Shown one piece after another: positions 51,657 to 60,934 of a stretch of 64,000 bases of DNA. The DNA is from CALJFL01 sp963669435 (lineage in GTDB: Bacteria; Pseudomonadota; Gammaproteobacteria; Pseudomonadales; Halieaceae), in contig OY770025.1 in assembly GCA_963669435.1 (NCBI GenBank), positions 3,224,001-3,288,000 on the forward strand, given 5' to 3'. The translations under genes were made by a program, and so were the position numbers. The notes under the pieces were generated by a model. It saw only the letters and a list, made by a program, of their open reading frames with translations, was not told the DNA's origin and ran no database searches. How positions within the stretch are numbered: the first letter of the stretch is position 1; each line of letters begins with the position of its first letter.

Positions 51657-52622
51657 TCAGCTCGCCATAAGCCGTTCCCTGGCGGCGAAATATTGTTCCG
51701 CCAACTGATCAACATAGCTGGCTGTAGGCACTACTTGCTCAACCGCACCGATACCCTGGCCGCTGCCCCAGATATCTTTCCAGGCTTTTGCATCACTGCT
51801 GCCGCCGGAGCCGAAATCCATGGCGCTGGGGTCACGGTCCGGTAGATTGTCCGGGTCCAGGCCTGCGGCTTCGACGGAAGAGCGCAGGTAGTTGCCGTGT
51901 ACACCGGTGAACAGACTGCTGTACACGATGTCCGCAGCCTTGCTGTCGACAATCGCCTGCTTGTAGGCCTGTTCTGCATTGGCTTCTTCGGTGGCTATAA
52001 ATGCCGAGCCGATATAGCCCAGATCTGCGCCCATGGCCTGGGCACCCAGTACCGCATCACCGGTGGCGATGGAGCCCGATAGCAGCAGGGGACCATCGAA
52101 CCACTCGCGGATTTCCTGCACCAGTGCAAAGGGGGAGGTCGTCCCGGCGTGGCCGCCGGCGCCCGCAGCGACAGCGATCAGTCCGTCAGCGCCTTTCTCG
52201 ATGGCCTTGCGGGCGAAGCGGTTGTTGATCACGTCGTGAAAGACCAGCCCGCCATAGGAGTGTACGGCCTCATTCACAAACTCTTTCGCACCCAGTGAAG
52301 TGATGACGATGGGTACCTTGTACTTCACGCAAAGCTCCATGTCATGCTGCAGCCGGTCATTGGAGCCGTGCACAATCTGGTTCACCGCAAAGGGCGCCGC
52401 CGGTCGGTCTGGATTGTCCCGGTTGTGCTGTTCAAGTTCCGTGGTGATGTGCTGCAGCCACTCCTCCAGCACTTCAGCCGGGCGCGCATTCAGGGCGGGG
52501 AATGATCCCACCACGCCCGCTTTACACTGGGCGATCACCAGGTCGGGATTGGAAATGATAAACAGGGGCGCGCCGACCACGGGCAAGCGCAACGCGTTTC
52601 TCAGTGAATCTGGAAGTGCCAT
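51657..52622 (-). CDS. Nitronate monooxygenase family flavoprotein
   Basis: This FMN enzyme of 321 residues belongs to the 2-nitropropane dioxygenase/nitronate monooxygenase family. It opens with LPVVGAPLFIISNPDLVIAQ, has the FMN phosphate loop AAGAGGHAG and the GSIATGDAVLGAQAMGADL region. It detoxifies nitronates such as propionate 3-nitronate in known members. The start at MALPDSL is preceded by CAGGAGA; an upstream frame to 52670 is disfavoured. It is divergent from a PadR regulator with four TTGCA-type half-sites between them, so it is probably the regulated gene. Confidence 0.88.
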   Translation of the reverse strand: MALPDSLRNALRLPVVGAPLFIISNPDLVIAQCKAGVVGSFPALNARPAEVLEEWLQHITTELEQHNRDNPDRPAAPFAVNQIVHGSNDRLQHDMELCVKYKVPIVITSLGAKEFVNEAVHSYGGLVFHDVINNRFARKAIEKGADGLIAVAAGAGGHAGTTSPFALVQEIREWFDGPLLLSGSIATGDAVLGAQAMGADLGYIGSAFIATEEANAEQAYKQAIVDSKAADIVYSSLFTGVHGNYLRSSVEAAGLDPDNLPDRDPSAMDFGSGGSSDAKAWKDIWGSGQGIGAVEQVVPTASYVDQLAEQYFAARERLMAS

Positions 52623-52664
52623 ATAAATTTCTCCTGATGCTCGGTAGGCTTGTTTTATCAGAGG

Positions 52665-52709
52665 TTGCAAATTATTGCATAAGTAAAAATTTATGCAAGG
52701 TTTTGCATA
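52665..52709. promoter_or_regulatory. PadR operator region: TTGCATAA inverted repeat
   Basis: A perfect inverted repeat TTGCATAA (52675-52682)/TTATGCAA (52691-52698) with an eight-base spacer lies in the divergent region. Extra TTGCA half-sites occur at 52665 and about 52703. TTGCA/TGCAA repeats are typical of PadR operators. The site would cover both divergent promoters. Confidence 0.7.
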
Positions 52710-52760
52710 TAAATTTTCTTCGCGCTATGCTACGGCCATCGTCCCGCAAGGATCCCGCCG

Positions 52761-53309
52761 ATGGCTTTGTCGCATGCAATTATGACTGCGCTGATAGATG
52801 ACGATATGTCTGGCTATGAACTGGCCAAGTCGTTTGACGCGTCCCTGGGCTTTTTCTGGCAGGCCTCCCACCAGCAGATTTACCAGGAATTGCGCAAGCT
52901 GTCCGACAAGGGCTGGTTGAGTAAGCGCGAGGTTAACCAGCGCGGCAAACCCAATAAGATTTCCTATGGCCTGACGCTCGCTGGCCGTGAGGCGATGGCC
53001 GACTGGGTATTTCAAACCAGCAAAGTGCAGGAGGGCAAGGACGACCTCTTCGTTAAGCTGTACAACCTCAGTACGGACAATGTTACGCACTTGATGGGTG
53101 AAATCGATGAGCGCCGCAAAGCGATGATGCAGCGCTTATACCTGTACGAGAAGATTCGCCGGGCGCATTACGACAATCCGGAGCAATTGCCCGTCAGGCG
53201 CCAGGGGGTCTACCTTGCACTGCTCGGCGGGATACGCAATGGTGAGCAGTTCCTGCAGTGGTGCGATGAGGCACTGGATATGCTGGCCAATATCGAGAGC
53301 ACCGCGTAG
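52761..53309 (+). CDS. PadR-family transcriptional regulator
   Basis: This regulator of 182 residues has the PadR winged helix at about residues 1-80: ALSHAIMTALIDDDMSGYEL, QIYQELRKLSDKGWLSKREV and YGLTLAGREAM. A C-terminal helical dimerisation domain (about 90-175) with EIDERRKAMMQRLYLYEKI follows. PadR-type repressors often respond to phenolic compounds and control a neighbouring gene, here most likely the nitronate monooxygenase. The palindromic site upstream suggests autoregulation. Confidence 0.9.
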   Translation: MALSHAIMTALIDDDMSGYELAKSFDASLGFFWQASHQQIYQELRKLSDKGWLSKREVNQRGKPNKISYGLTLAGREAMADWVFQTSKVQEGKDDLFVKLYNLSTDNVTHLMGEIDERRKAMMQRLYLYEKIRRAHYDNPEQLPVRRQGVYLALLGGIRNGEQFLQWCDEALDMLANIESTA

Positions 53310-53327
53310 TTCGCGGCGCCTTGATGA

Positions 53328-54098
53328 CTAATCGAACAACGACTTAAACCCTTCCTCAGCGGCCTTCAGATCAATACCGGTTTTCTCTTTGACCTTTTCC
53401 TGCATGGCAGCCTTGGCCAGGTCTTCAAGGTAGTCCTCTACCGCATCCTGGACTTCCTCGATAACGGCTTCAGTCACCTCGGCACCCAGTTGTTCTGGCG
53501 TCAGCCCGGTAACAGTGTCACCGAAGTTGGTCCGGTTAACGTCAGGCACGGTTAGCACTGCTTCGCCCTTGGTCTCGGTGATGATCTTCGCCTGGGTACC
53601 GACGAAGGTGAAGTTCTGCATCATCAAGCGAACGTCGGTCGGTGTTTCCTCTGGTGCGGGCTCGGCGGGGGGTGTCTCCTGATTGGCTTTTTCCCCTGCA
53701 GCTTCCACATTGTCCAGAATCTCCGTGAGATTCACTCCGGTGCCCTTTTGCTCCGCAATCAGATTTGCGCCTTTGACGGTCACTTCGCTGATAACAATGA
53801 CGTCCTTGGTCAGGCTGGATGGCTGGATGGCCACGGTGACCTGGTCGAGACTAAAGGCGTAGGGGCTGTCGTAACCCGGCGGATTATCGATGATTAGACC
53901 GGACAGGGTGCCGCTGCCATTAGTCAGGTTGATGCTCACCGATTGCAGGCTGACGCCGGTTCCGGTCACCTCTGTGCCTACCTTTTCAATGGTCTCCTTG
54001 ACGAAACCATCGATGTTACTGAGCAGGTAATAGGCAGCCACGGCCACCAGCAGGCCCAGTACGACGACAACCGCCACAATGGCTTTAACCGCTTTCAT
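53328..54098 (-). CDS. AsmA-like membrane-anchored periplasmic protein
   Basis: This protein of 256 residues has one N-terminal transmembrane helix (about 5-27) followed by a beta-rich AsmA-like N-terminal region (SVSINLTNGSGTLSGLIIDNP, residues about 52-72, first part), an acidic Pro/Glu-rich linker (about 138-157) and a helical, highly charged C-terminus. It resembles the short AsmA-like proteins of gammaproteobacteria, possibly in envelope lipid handling, but no precise role is known. It is convergent with the PadR gene. Upstream lies 150 bases before gspA. Confidence 0.7.
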   Translation of the reverse strand: MKAVKAIVAVVVVLGLLVAVAAYYLLSNIDGFVKETIEKVGTEVTGTGVSLQSVSINLTNGSGTLSGLIIDNPPGYDSPYAFSLDQVTVAIQPSSLTKDVIVISEVTVKGANLIAEQKGTGVNLTEILDNVEAAGEKANQETPPAEPAPEETPTDVRLMMQNFTFVGTQAKIITETKGEAVLTVPDVNRTNFGDTVTGLTPEQLGAEVTEAVIEEVQDAVEDYLEDLAKAAMQEKVKEKTGIDLKAAEEGFKSLFD

Positions 54099-54250
54099 AA
54101 GAGTCTTCCCTGTAATTCATCTGACCTTCCAAGTTAGCGCGGATTGCACGATCTCGCAAATTAGCCCGGGCTTATGCGTGCGTCACCACAGCGCCTTGGG
54201 CATAATGTCTGGCTAAAGCATAGCGCAGAGATAGGTGAGAGCGGTACCCG

Positions 54251-56041
54251 ATGTACCACCAGTACTTTGGCTTGTCCGAAGCCCCGTTTTCGATAGCGGT
54301 AAACCCGCGCTACCTGTTTATGAGTCCCAGGCACCGCGATGCGCTGGCGCACCTGCTGTACGGCGTCGGGGCCGGCGGTGGCTTTATCCTCCTCACCGGT
54401 GAGGTGGGCACCGGCAAGACCACCATCAATCGTTGTTTGCTCGAACAGCTACCCGACGATACGGACATTGCCATCATTCTCAACCCCGCACTGAGTGCCA
54501 TTGAGTTGTTGGCCAGCGCCTGCGACGAGTTGGGTATTGATTACGGCGACGATCACCGCAGCTTGAAAACGCTTACTGACCACCTGCATCGCTTCTTGCT
54601 GGATAATCACAGCGCAGGGCGTAAGACCGTATTGCTCATCGACGAGGCCCAGCACCTGGATTTTGATGTGCTGGAGCAGATTCGCCTGTTGACCAACCTG
54701 GAAACCAATAGCGAAAAGCTGCTGCAGATTATACTTATTGGGCAGCCTGAACTTGCCCAGATTCTGGCGCGCCCAGAGCTGCGCCAGTTGAATCAGCGCA
54801 TTACCGCGCGTTACAACCTGGAAGCTCTCAACCTGGAAGAAACTGGCGCCTATATTCGGCACCGACTGCAGGTGGCGGGGCTGGCGCCCGGACGCGAGCT
54901 GTTCCCGCGGGCAGTGGTGCGCGATATCCACCGCCGGACTCGAGGCATTCCACGCCTGATCAATTTGCTGTGTGATCGAACCCTGCTGGGCGCCTATGGT
55001 AAAAATGCGTCACAGGCCAGCAAGTCCCTGCTTGCCGCCGCGGCCACCGAGGTCATGGGGGAAGTCCAACCCGCAACCCTGCCCGGTCGCACACGCTTTG
55101 CATTCCTCGGTGCGGGCCTGGCCGCTGTGCTGGTAGTGGGCATAGTAGCCTACGCCTGGTATTTTCTGGGGCCGGCCGACCGGGGGCAGGCCAGCTTGGG
55201 GCAGGGCGGCGAGCCTCTGGGGCAATCTCCGACCGCGATGGTTCTTCCACCCCAGCAGGCTCAGAAGATACTGGAGGATTCATCGCCCGCCGGTGAAGCT
55301 GAGATCACCGTTGCCGCTGAGAGCGCCGTGGCTGGTGAAGACGCCGTGGCCGCTGAAAATGCCGTGGCCGCTGAAAGAATACAGCCAGTGAACGAAGCGA
55401 GTGAGACCGCGGCAGCGCGCGATTGGCTGCTGTCACCCACTGCTGCCTGGGAACTGCTGTGGTCGCTCACCGCAGAGACACCAGCGCCAGCGAACGTATG
55501 CCAGCTGCCAGTAGACACTGATCTGCAATGTAGCAGGGGTGAGGCGCAGACCTGGAATGAGCTCGGCGAATACAATCGTCCCCTGTTGCTTAGCCTGGTT
55601 GACGAGGACCGCTTTGCGTCCAGTGTGGTGTTGTTGGAAATCATTGATCGCCAGGCCATTGTGGCAACGGGCCTTGGGGTTCAGGAGATTGCCCTGGCCG
55701 AGCTGGCGCCGCTGTGGCGAGGAGAGTATGCCTACCTTTGGCATCCTCCGGCTGGTTTTTCGCGGCCGTTGGCGCTGGGTGACAACAGCCCTGTGGTCGC
55801 CGAGATAGCCAGCCTGTTTGCCCGTCTGGATCAGCAGGCTTCCAGCCTCGCCGGCGATCAGTTCAATCAGGCGCTGGATCAGCGCGTGCGCTTGTTCCAA
55901 CGTGCGAACCGCCTGGACGCGGACGGGGTGGTCGGGGAGCAAACACTGTTGAAGCTCAATGAACAGTTGGGCATTGATACCAGTGCAGCCCTGGCGCGCG
56001 AAAAGCTGTTGAATAGCGCCCCGAGCCTGGTGCGCCGATGA
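54251..56041 (+). CDS. gspA: General secretion pathway ATPase GspA/ExeA
   Basis: GspA/ExeA is an AAA ATPase that with GspB helps insert the type II secretin through peptidoglycan. The 596-residue protein has a cytoplasmic ATPase domain (about 1-275; Walker A GEVGTGKT at 50-57, Walker B LLIDE at 128-132), one transmembrane helix (283-306), an Ala-rich linker with six-residue VAAExA repeats and a C-terminal peptidoglycan-binding domain (about 540-575, QRANRLDADGVVGEQTLLKL). It begins the exeAB operon; the rest of the T2SS genes are outside the window. Confidence 0.93.
   Translation: MYHQYFGLSEAPFSIAVNPRYLFMSPRHRDALAHLLYGVGAGGGFILLTGEVGTGKTTINRCLLEQLPDDTDIAIILNPALSAIELLASACDELGIDYGDDHRSLKTLTDHLHRFLLDNHSAGRKTVLLIDEAQHLDFDVLEQIRLLTNLETNSEKLLQIILIGQPELAQILARPELRQLNQRITARYNLEALNLEETGAYIRHRLQVAGLAPGRELFPRAVVRDIHRRTRGIPRLINLLCDRTLLGAYGKNASQASKSLLAAAATEVMGEVQPATLPGRTRFAFLGAGLAAVLVVGIVAYAWYFLGPADRGQASLGQGGEPLGQSPTAMVLPPQQAQKILEDSSPAGEAEITVAAESAVAGEDAVAAENAVAAERIQPVNEASETAAARDWLLSPTAAWELLWSLTAETPAPANVCQLPVDTDLQCSRGEAQTWNELGEYNRPLLLSLVDEDRFASSVVLLEIIDRQAIVATGLGVQEIALAELAPLWRGEYAYLWHPPAGFSRPLALGDNSPVVAEIASLFARLDQQASSLAGDQFNQALDQRVRLFQRANRLDADGVVGEQTLLKLNEQLGIDTSAALAREKLLNSAPSLVRR
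55310..55375 (+). repeat. 18-bp tandem repeat inside gspA
   Basis: Three full 18-bp units plus 12 bases encode VAAESA-VAGEDA-VAAENA-VAAE. The array falls in the periplasmic linker after the membrane helix, so copy-number change would alter linker length without a frameshift. Confidence 0.7.
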
Positions 56042-56069
56042 GTCTTGCCCCGGGACCGGAGAAAGACGC

Positions 56070-56969
56070 GTGTCGCTAATTCTTGATGCTCTAAACCGCT
56101 CCGAGTCGGAGCGACGTGGCGAGGGTGATGTTCCCGGGTTGGCTACCGAACATTTTATTGGTAGCGAGGCAAACTCGGGAACAATGAAGCTCCGGCGGTG
56201 GGCGCTGATTCTAGTGGCAGTCGTCGTGGCTGTTGCCGCCAGTTGGTGGATACTGATGCCGTCGGCGCAGACCCCGGACGCAGTCGCTGTGCCGGCGGTG
56301 TCAAAGCCCGAAGTACCGATTCCGGATGTTCTAATTAGTGAGGCGCCAAAAACGGCGGCGCCAGAAACCGGGCAGTTCAGCCCGGGGGGTGTCCCCATTT
56401 CCGACGATTCCCTCAATACGGCACAACCAGCAAGTGTTGTCACTACACCTGTGCAGGAGATACGCGATCCTCGCCCCGGTCCGGACCCCGATGCTGCCGC
56501 CGATGTGGCGGCCCTCTATGCGAACGCCGGGGCGAGTGTAGAGGAGACTGAGGCGATGAGCGCTCCTGAAGTAACACTGTCGGTCGCCGAACAAGAACAG
56601 GCCACAGTGGAGGAAACGCCCGTGCAACAACAGGCTGGGCCACGCGGTGAAACAATCGACATCGAACAGGTGTTGTCCCAGGCGCAATCAGAACTCGCCA
56701 ATGCCCGCTTGCAGGAGCATCCGGCGCCGTTTCTCGATGACCTTTCGCAACAGCGCAAGGACCAGATTCCCACCATTATGTACAGCGTGCACGATTACTC
56801 CGGCAAATCCGGTGAGTCGTCGGTGGTACTGAACGGCCAAACGGCCAGGGAAGGTACAGGGATCGGTGGGGGTATTACCGTGGTGGAAATCTTGCCCGAC
56901 TCCGCGGTGTTAAAACACCAAGGGCAGCAGTTTCGACTGCGTGCCCTCAATAGTTGGGTAAACCTGTAA
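56070..56969 (+). CDS. gspB: General secretion pathway protein B
   Basis: GspB/ExeB partners GspA in secretin assembly. The 299-residue protein begins with the family signature SLILDALNRSESERR, has one transmembrane helix (about 42-64), a long Pro/Glu/Ala-rich linker and a C-terminal T2SSB domain (about 225-299: PTIMYSVHDYSGKSGESSVV and LPDSAVLKHQGQQFRL). GTG is the start codon with GGAG upstream. It lies 28 bases after gspA. Confidence 0.92.
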   Translation: MSLILDALNRSESERRGEGDVPGLATEHFIGSEANSGTMKLRRWALILVAVVVAVAASWWILMPSAQTPDAVAVPAVSKPEVPIPDVLISEAPKTAAPETGQFSPGGVPISDDSLNTAQPASVVTTPVQEIRDPRPGPDPDAAADVAALYANAGASVEETEAMSAPEVTLSVAEQEQATVEETPVQQQAGPRGETIDIEQVLSQAQSELANARLQEHPAPFLDDLSQQRKDQIPTIMYSVHDYSGKSGESSVVLNGQTAREGTGIGGGITVVEILPDSAVLKHQGQQFRLRALNSWVNL

Positions 56970-56979
56970 GGGCGAGACG

Positions 56980-57390
56980 TTAGTCCGCGCTCAGGCCTCG
57001 TTCGCGCAGTTTTGTAGCCTCTTTCACGTCGAAGCCTTTGTTGCGCCAGTCTTCGGCATCTTCAGCGTTGAAGCCTTTGTCTTTCCAGTTGCTGGCCTCT
57101 TCGAGGCTGAATTGGGCGCGGTGCCAGTCGCCGGCGGCCTCCGCGTGATAACCAGCGTCGTGCCACGCGGTGATGCTGCCACGGTCGGTAAAGCCGGCGT
57201 CGTACCAGCGTTTGATACTGTCCGAGTTAAAACCCATTTCCTGGTACTTCTTTGCCTCTCCGGCGGACAGGCCCAGGGCTTGCAAATTTTCTGCTTCTAC
57301 CGGGGAGAACCCCTCCCAGGTCGGGGTTGAGCCGCAGGCAGCCAGAAACAGTGAAATCAGCAATAGACTGGTGATTTTGCTAATGCGCAT
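56980..57390 (-). CDS. Lipoprotein of 13-residue repeats
   Basis: This protein of 136 residues has a lipoprotein signal peptide with lipobox LAAC (Cys19). After a short linker the whole mature part (from about residue 27) is eight tandem 13-residue repeats, each of the form G-F-x-x-x-E/D-A-x-x-W-x-x-K/A. Units include GFNAEDAEDWRNK, GFDVKEATKLRER, GLSAGEAKKYQEM and one 14-residue unit GFTDRGSITAWHDA. The start MRISKIT has GAGG upstream. I know no named family for it; the repeats should form short helix pairs. It converges with gspB and is followed by a phosphatase on the same strand. Confidence 0.85.
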   Translation of the reverse strand: MRISKITSLLLISLFLAACGSTPTWEGFSPVEAENLQALGLSAGEAKKYQEMGFNSDSIKRWYDAGFTDRGSITAWHDAGYHAEAAGDWHRAQFSLEEASNWKDKGFNAEDAEDWRNKGFDVKEATKLRERGLSAD

Positions 57391-57490
57391 GGAAAACCTC
57401 AAGTTGCTTTTGTTGGGAGCGTCAATACTACTGTATTGTACGATTGCCACCAACCGGTGTTGTCGCGGAGAGCCCCTCACCCAGGCCAGC

Positions 57491-58912
57491 CTAATCCAGG
57501 CCCAGATAGTTGCTCATGATGTTGAAAATCTCGGGCTGACTCAAAAATGTGGGTACCTTACCGACGGCCTCAGTGTTGCCAAAGATCGGCACGTTTGCCC
57601 CGGTGTGTTCCTCCGCAGAAAAATTGTTAGTCGCGTAGTTGACGGCCATCGTTGAACCCTCTGGGGTCTGGATCCGCGCCAGCTTTCCGGGCGTGAAAAT
57701 CGGGATGGGGAAACTGGCATATAGACTTTTCATAGGGACCAGTTGTGCCGCCTGGCTGTGGTCGGCGGTGACCAGGATCAACGTATCAGGGTGTTTATCC
57801 GCAAAGGCCAGGGCGCTGGCGAGCGCCTCTTCGAGTTGCTCGAGTTCGCCGATGGAACCACAGGGCTTGCGATAGTGTGCCTGCTTGTCGATTGATGCGG
57901 ATTCAACCATCAGGAAAAAGCCCGGGGAATCCTCACGGTGTAGGACCGACAGTGCTGCTTCCGTCATCTCGGCCAGGGAAGGCATGTCGCCGAAGTCGGG
58001 GTTGGGTTCGCAGCGCATGATGGCGGGCTGGGTGACCTCGCCGAGATAGCGGTGCACGGAGTTTAGCCAGCTGGGCTCAGGGGACTCTGCTTCACGTCCA
58101 TCCTCGCCGCGCATACGCACTGGCATGGTGTCCTCCGAGAACAGCCCTAACACGCGATCTGTGGATTCCAGAGCCAATAGATCTTCACGGCTATAAATTG
58201 CAGTGAAGCCCCGCTGGATTGCCAGTTCCAATACGGTGAGGTCCGGTTCACCCTCTACGGAGGGTGCGAAGTACTTACCGCCACCGCCAAACAGCACGTC
58301 GAGGTCTGATTCCGCCAATTGCTCCGAGATGGAACCTCGCCCACCCTGGGAGCGCGTTTCGCTTGCGCAGTTTCCCAGTTCGATATCACCGTAGGTGACT
58401 TTCTGCATCAACTCGGGGCTTTGGCACAGGCGCATACTCATATGTACAGCAAAGGATGCCGGTGTGGCATCGGTCACACTGGCGGTCGACACCAGGCCGG
58501 TGCGATAGCCCCGCGATTCAGCCAGTTCCACGATAGTAGGGTAGGGTGCATTGTCACCTGCCCGCGTCGACAAGCGGCCACGACTGGTCACTTCCCCGGT
58601 GGCCATGCTGGTGGCGGTATTGGCTGAATCGGAAACGTACACAGGTTTGCCACCAATCTCGTCTTCGATTGACAGGATCTGTACAGCGCCGCGCATGGGC
58701 AGGTTGTCCAACAGTAGTTTCCCCTGCGCTCCCACCAGGTAATTACGTGCAATGGTGATTTGCTGATCGTCCATTCCATCGCCGACGATGAGGATGACGT
58801 TACGTTGGGCCGATTCGCCTGGGGCAGGCGGGGTTGTGGCGTGCGGCTCCTGTGCGCCCAGCGCCGTGCTTAACAGAGCGCTTGCCATCAGCCAAAGTGG
58901 AAGTCGTTTCAT
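57491..58912 (-). CDS. Alkaline phosphatase (PhoA family), exported
   Basis: This periplasmic phosphomonoesterase of 473 residues has a signal peptide (about 1-20). Metal and active-site residues are visible: Asp in VGDGMDD (43-49), nucleophile Ser96 in SDSANTATSMATG, ESASIDKQAH (Glu, Asp, His ligands) and LVTADHSQ. The order and spacing match alkaline phosphatase/streptomycin-6-phosphatase-like members rather than the shorter PhoD or PhoX types. No Pho box was recognised upstream. It is divergent from the amidohydrolase. Confidence 0.88.
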   Translation of the reverse strand: MKRLPLWLMASALLSTALGAQEPHATTPPAPGESAQRNVILIVGDGMDDQQITIARNYLVGAQGKLLLDNLPMRGAVQILSIEDEIGGKPVYVSDSANTATSMATGEVTSRGRLSTRAGDNAPYPTIVELAESRGYRTGLVSTASVTDATPASFAVHMSMRLCQSPELMQKVTYGDIELGNCASETRSQGGRGSISEQLAESDLDVLFGGGGKYFAPSVEGEPDLTVLELAIQRGFTAIYSREDLLALESTDRVLGLFSEDTMPVRMRGEDGREAESPEPSWLNSVHRYLGEVTQPAIMRCEPNPDFGDMPSLAEMTEAALSVLHREDSPGFFLMVESASIDKQAHYRKPCGSIGELEQLEEALASALAFADKHPDTLILVTADHSQAAQLVPMKSLYASFPIPIFTPGKLARIQTPEGSTMAVNYATNNFSAEEHTGANVPIFGNTEAVGKVPTFLSQPEIFNIMSNYLGLD

Positions 58913-59086
58913 ATGCCGGGTTCCAGGAAGGGTCGTGCTATTTTAGCCAGCCCTTGATCAGTTTGCACAATGCGATGATTTTCCGTGAGTGAGGTAACGA
59001 TCCCACCTTTACCGGATAAACTCATGGTTGGGCTCCCGGCTTGGGCTACACTGTCAGTCAGTGCCCATTGTGTAAGAGGTAATTCC

Positions 59087-60817
59087 ATGCACAAGTTTCG
59101 ATCCCTAATCCCGGTGTTCTTCTTCTGCCTGGTTCCATTTCTGTCGAATGCACGGGCGGAGGCCGATAATGCTGAACATGCCACGGTGGTGTATACCGGT
59201 GGTGCCATAGTAACCATGGACGAGGCACAACCGTCGGCCGAGGCGGTAGCGATCCGCGGCGACAAGATTATTGCCGTTGGGAGTCTCGATGAGTTGACGA
59301 GTGTCCGGGGCCCTGAAACTCAAACTGTCGACCTCGCTGGCCGGACCCTGTTGCCAGGTTTTATCGACGCCCATGGCCACTTTGGTATGACGGGCCTGGC
59401 GGCCATGTCCGCCAATCTGGCGGCCCCTCCCGAAGGGGTGAGCAGTGATATCCCCACGCTGATCGCACAGATGAAAGCACATATCGACAGTCCACAAGCG
59501 AAGGAATCGGGCGTGGTGTTTGGTATGAACTACGACGATTCACAGTTGCGCGAGCAGCGCCACCCGACGGCGAAGGAACTCGACCTGGTAAGTACGGCTT
59601 TGCCGGTGGTGATCCTGCACCAGTCCGGGCACGTTGGGGTGGTGAACTCCCGGGCCCTGGCCATGTTTGGATATGACGAAAATACCCCGGACCCCGAGGG
59701 CGGTGTGCTGCAAAGGGTCAGCGGCACCAATGAGCCAAATGGTGTACTCGAGGAGATGGCCCTGTTCCATCCGGTACTGCCATTGCTAACGCCTGCCAGT
59801 GAGGCCTCCGGTGCGGCCATGTTACACGCGGCGCAGCAGGCGTATTTTGCCGCAGGTTTCACTACTGCCCAGGAGGGGCGGTCGGACCTGTCAGGTATTA
59901 CCGGCCTGACCGGATTCGCCGCGCATGGGCAATTGGCTATTGATGTTATCGCCTATCCCGACCCGGGATTCTACGGGGACACTGATGCGCTAAAAGCACT
60001 GATGGAGAGCGGCGCGCGAAACTACCAGAACCATTTTCGTGTGGGGGGCATCAAGCTGTCGCTGGATGGATCCCCGCAGGCCAAAACGGCGTGGCTGACA
60101 AAACCTTATTACGTTGTTCCCCAGGGACAGAACAAGGACTATGTGGGTTATCCGGCGATGCGCGACGAGGTGCTGGCAGGCCACATTGATATGGCCTTTG
60201 CCAATGGTTGGCAGGTGCTGGTGCACTGCAATGGTGATGCGGCTATAGACCAGTTTATAGCAGCGGTCACCAAGGCAAGGGAGACCTACGGCGATAAGGA
60301 CATAAGGCCGGTGGTCATCCACTCGCAGACCGCAAGAGAGGACCAGCTGGATGCCATGAAGCAACTGGGCGTGATCCCCTCATTTATGACCGTGCATACT
60401 TTCTACTGGGGTGATTGGCACCGCGACTCAGTGCTGGGGCCGGAGCGCGCTGCGCGAATCTCCCCAACACGTTCAGCGCTCGACAGGGGCATGCTTTATA
60501 CAGCCCACAACGACGCGCCGGTCACTCTGCCGAATGCCATGATGATCTTGTCCAGCCAGGTCAATCGCACTACCCGTAGTGGCAAGGTCCTGGGTGAGGC
60601 GCAACGTGTGTCAATCGAGCAAGCACTGAAGTCGATAACCGTGAATGCCGCTTACCAGAGCTTCGAGAGCAACGAGAAGGGAACGCTCAGTGTTGGGAAG
60701 CAGGCTGACATGGTGATCCTGGACGCCAATCCGATGACAATCGACAGTAAAGGTCTGAGCAGCATTGAGGTGCTGGCGACAATCAAGGGCGGCAAGCAGG
60801 TCTATCCGGTACCCTGA
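59087..60817 (+). CDS. Exported amidohydrolase (YtcJ-like)
   Basis: This protein of 576 residues has a signal peptide (about 1-22, ending ARAEA). It is a metal-dependent amidohydrolase of the YtcJ group, with HxH in GFIDAHGHFG, GGIKLSLDGSPQAKTAWL, VHCNGDAAID and the later Asp in LYTAHNDAPVT, and a composite beta-sandwich formed by both ends. Most YtcJ relatives act on unknown N-acyl or formamide substrates. The start MHKFRSL is preceded by AAGAGGT; a longer reading to 58985 is unsupported. Confidence 0.86.
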   Translation: MHKFRSLIPVFFFCLVPFLSNARAEADNAEHATVVYTGGAIVTMDEAQPSAEAVAIRGDKIIAVGSLDELTSVRGPETQTVDLAGRTLLPGFIDAHGHFGMTGLAAMSANLAAPPEGVSSDIPTLIAQMKAHIDSPQAKESGVVFGMNYDDSQLREQRHPTAKELDLVSTALPVVILHQSGHVGVVNSRALAMFGYDENTPDPEGGVLQRVSGTNEPNGVLEEMALFHPVLPLLTPASEASGAAMLHAAQQAYFAAGFTTAQEGRSDLSGITGLTGFAAHGQLAIDVIAYPDPGFYGDTDALKALMESGARNYQNHFRVGGIKLSLDGSPQAKTAWLTKPYYVVPQGQNKDYVGYPAMRDEVLAGHIDMAFANGWQVLVHCNGDAAIDQFIAAVTKARETYGDKDIRPVVIHSQTAREDQLDAMKQLGVIPSFMTVHTFYWGDWHRDSVLGPERAARISPTRSALDRGMLYTAHNDAPVTLPNAMMILSSQVNRTTRSGKVLGEAQRVSIEQALKSITVNAAYQSFESNEKGTLSVGKQADMVILDANPMTIDSKGLSSIEVLATIKGGKQVYPVP

Positions 60818-60934
60818 TCGCAGGGCGGTCGGCAGACAAGAACTGATGAGGAAATTCACGCCATATCCCGGAGTCAGACTGCATGGTTCCGCTGTTAGTA
60901 GTAATATTGACGCGGCTCACACGAGGACTACCAA

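Noticed and set aside
55433..56443. A 336-codon open frame on the minus strand
   Set aside because: It lies antisense to gspA and gspB, both clear from domain motifs.
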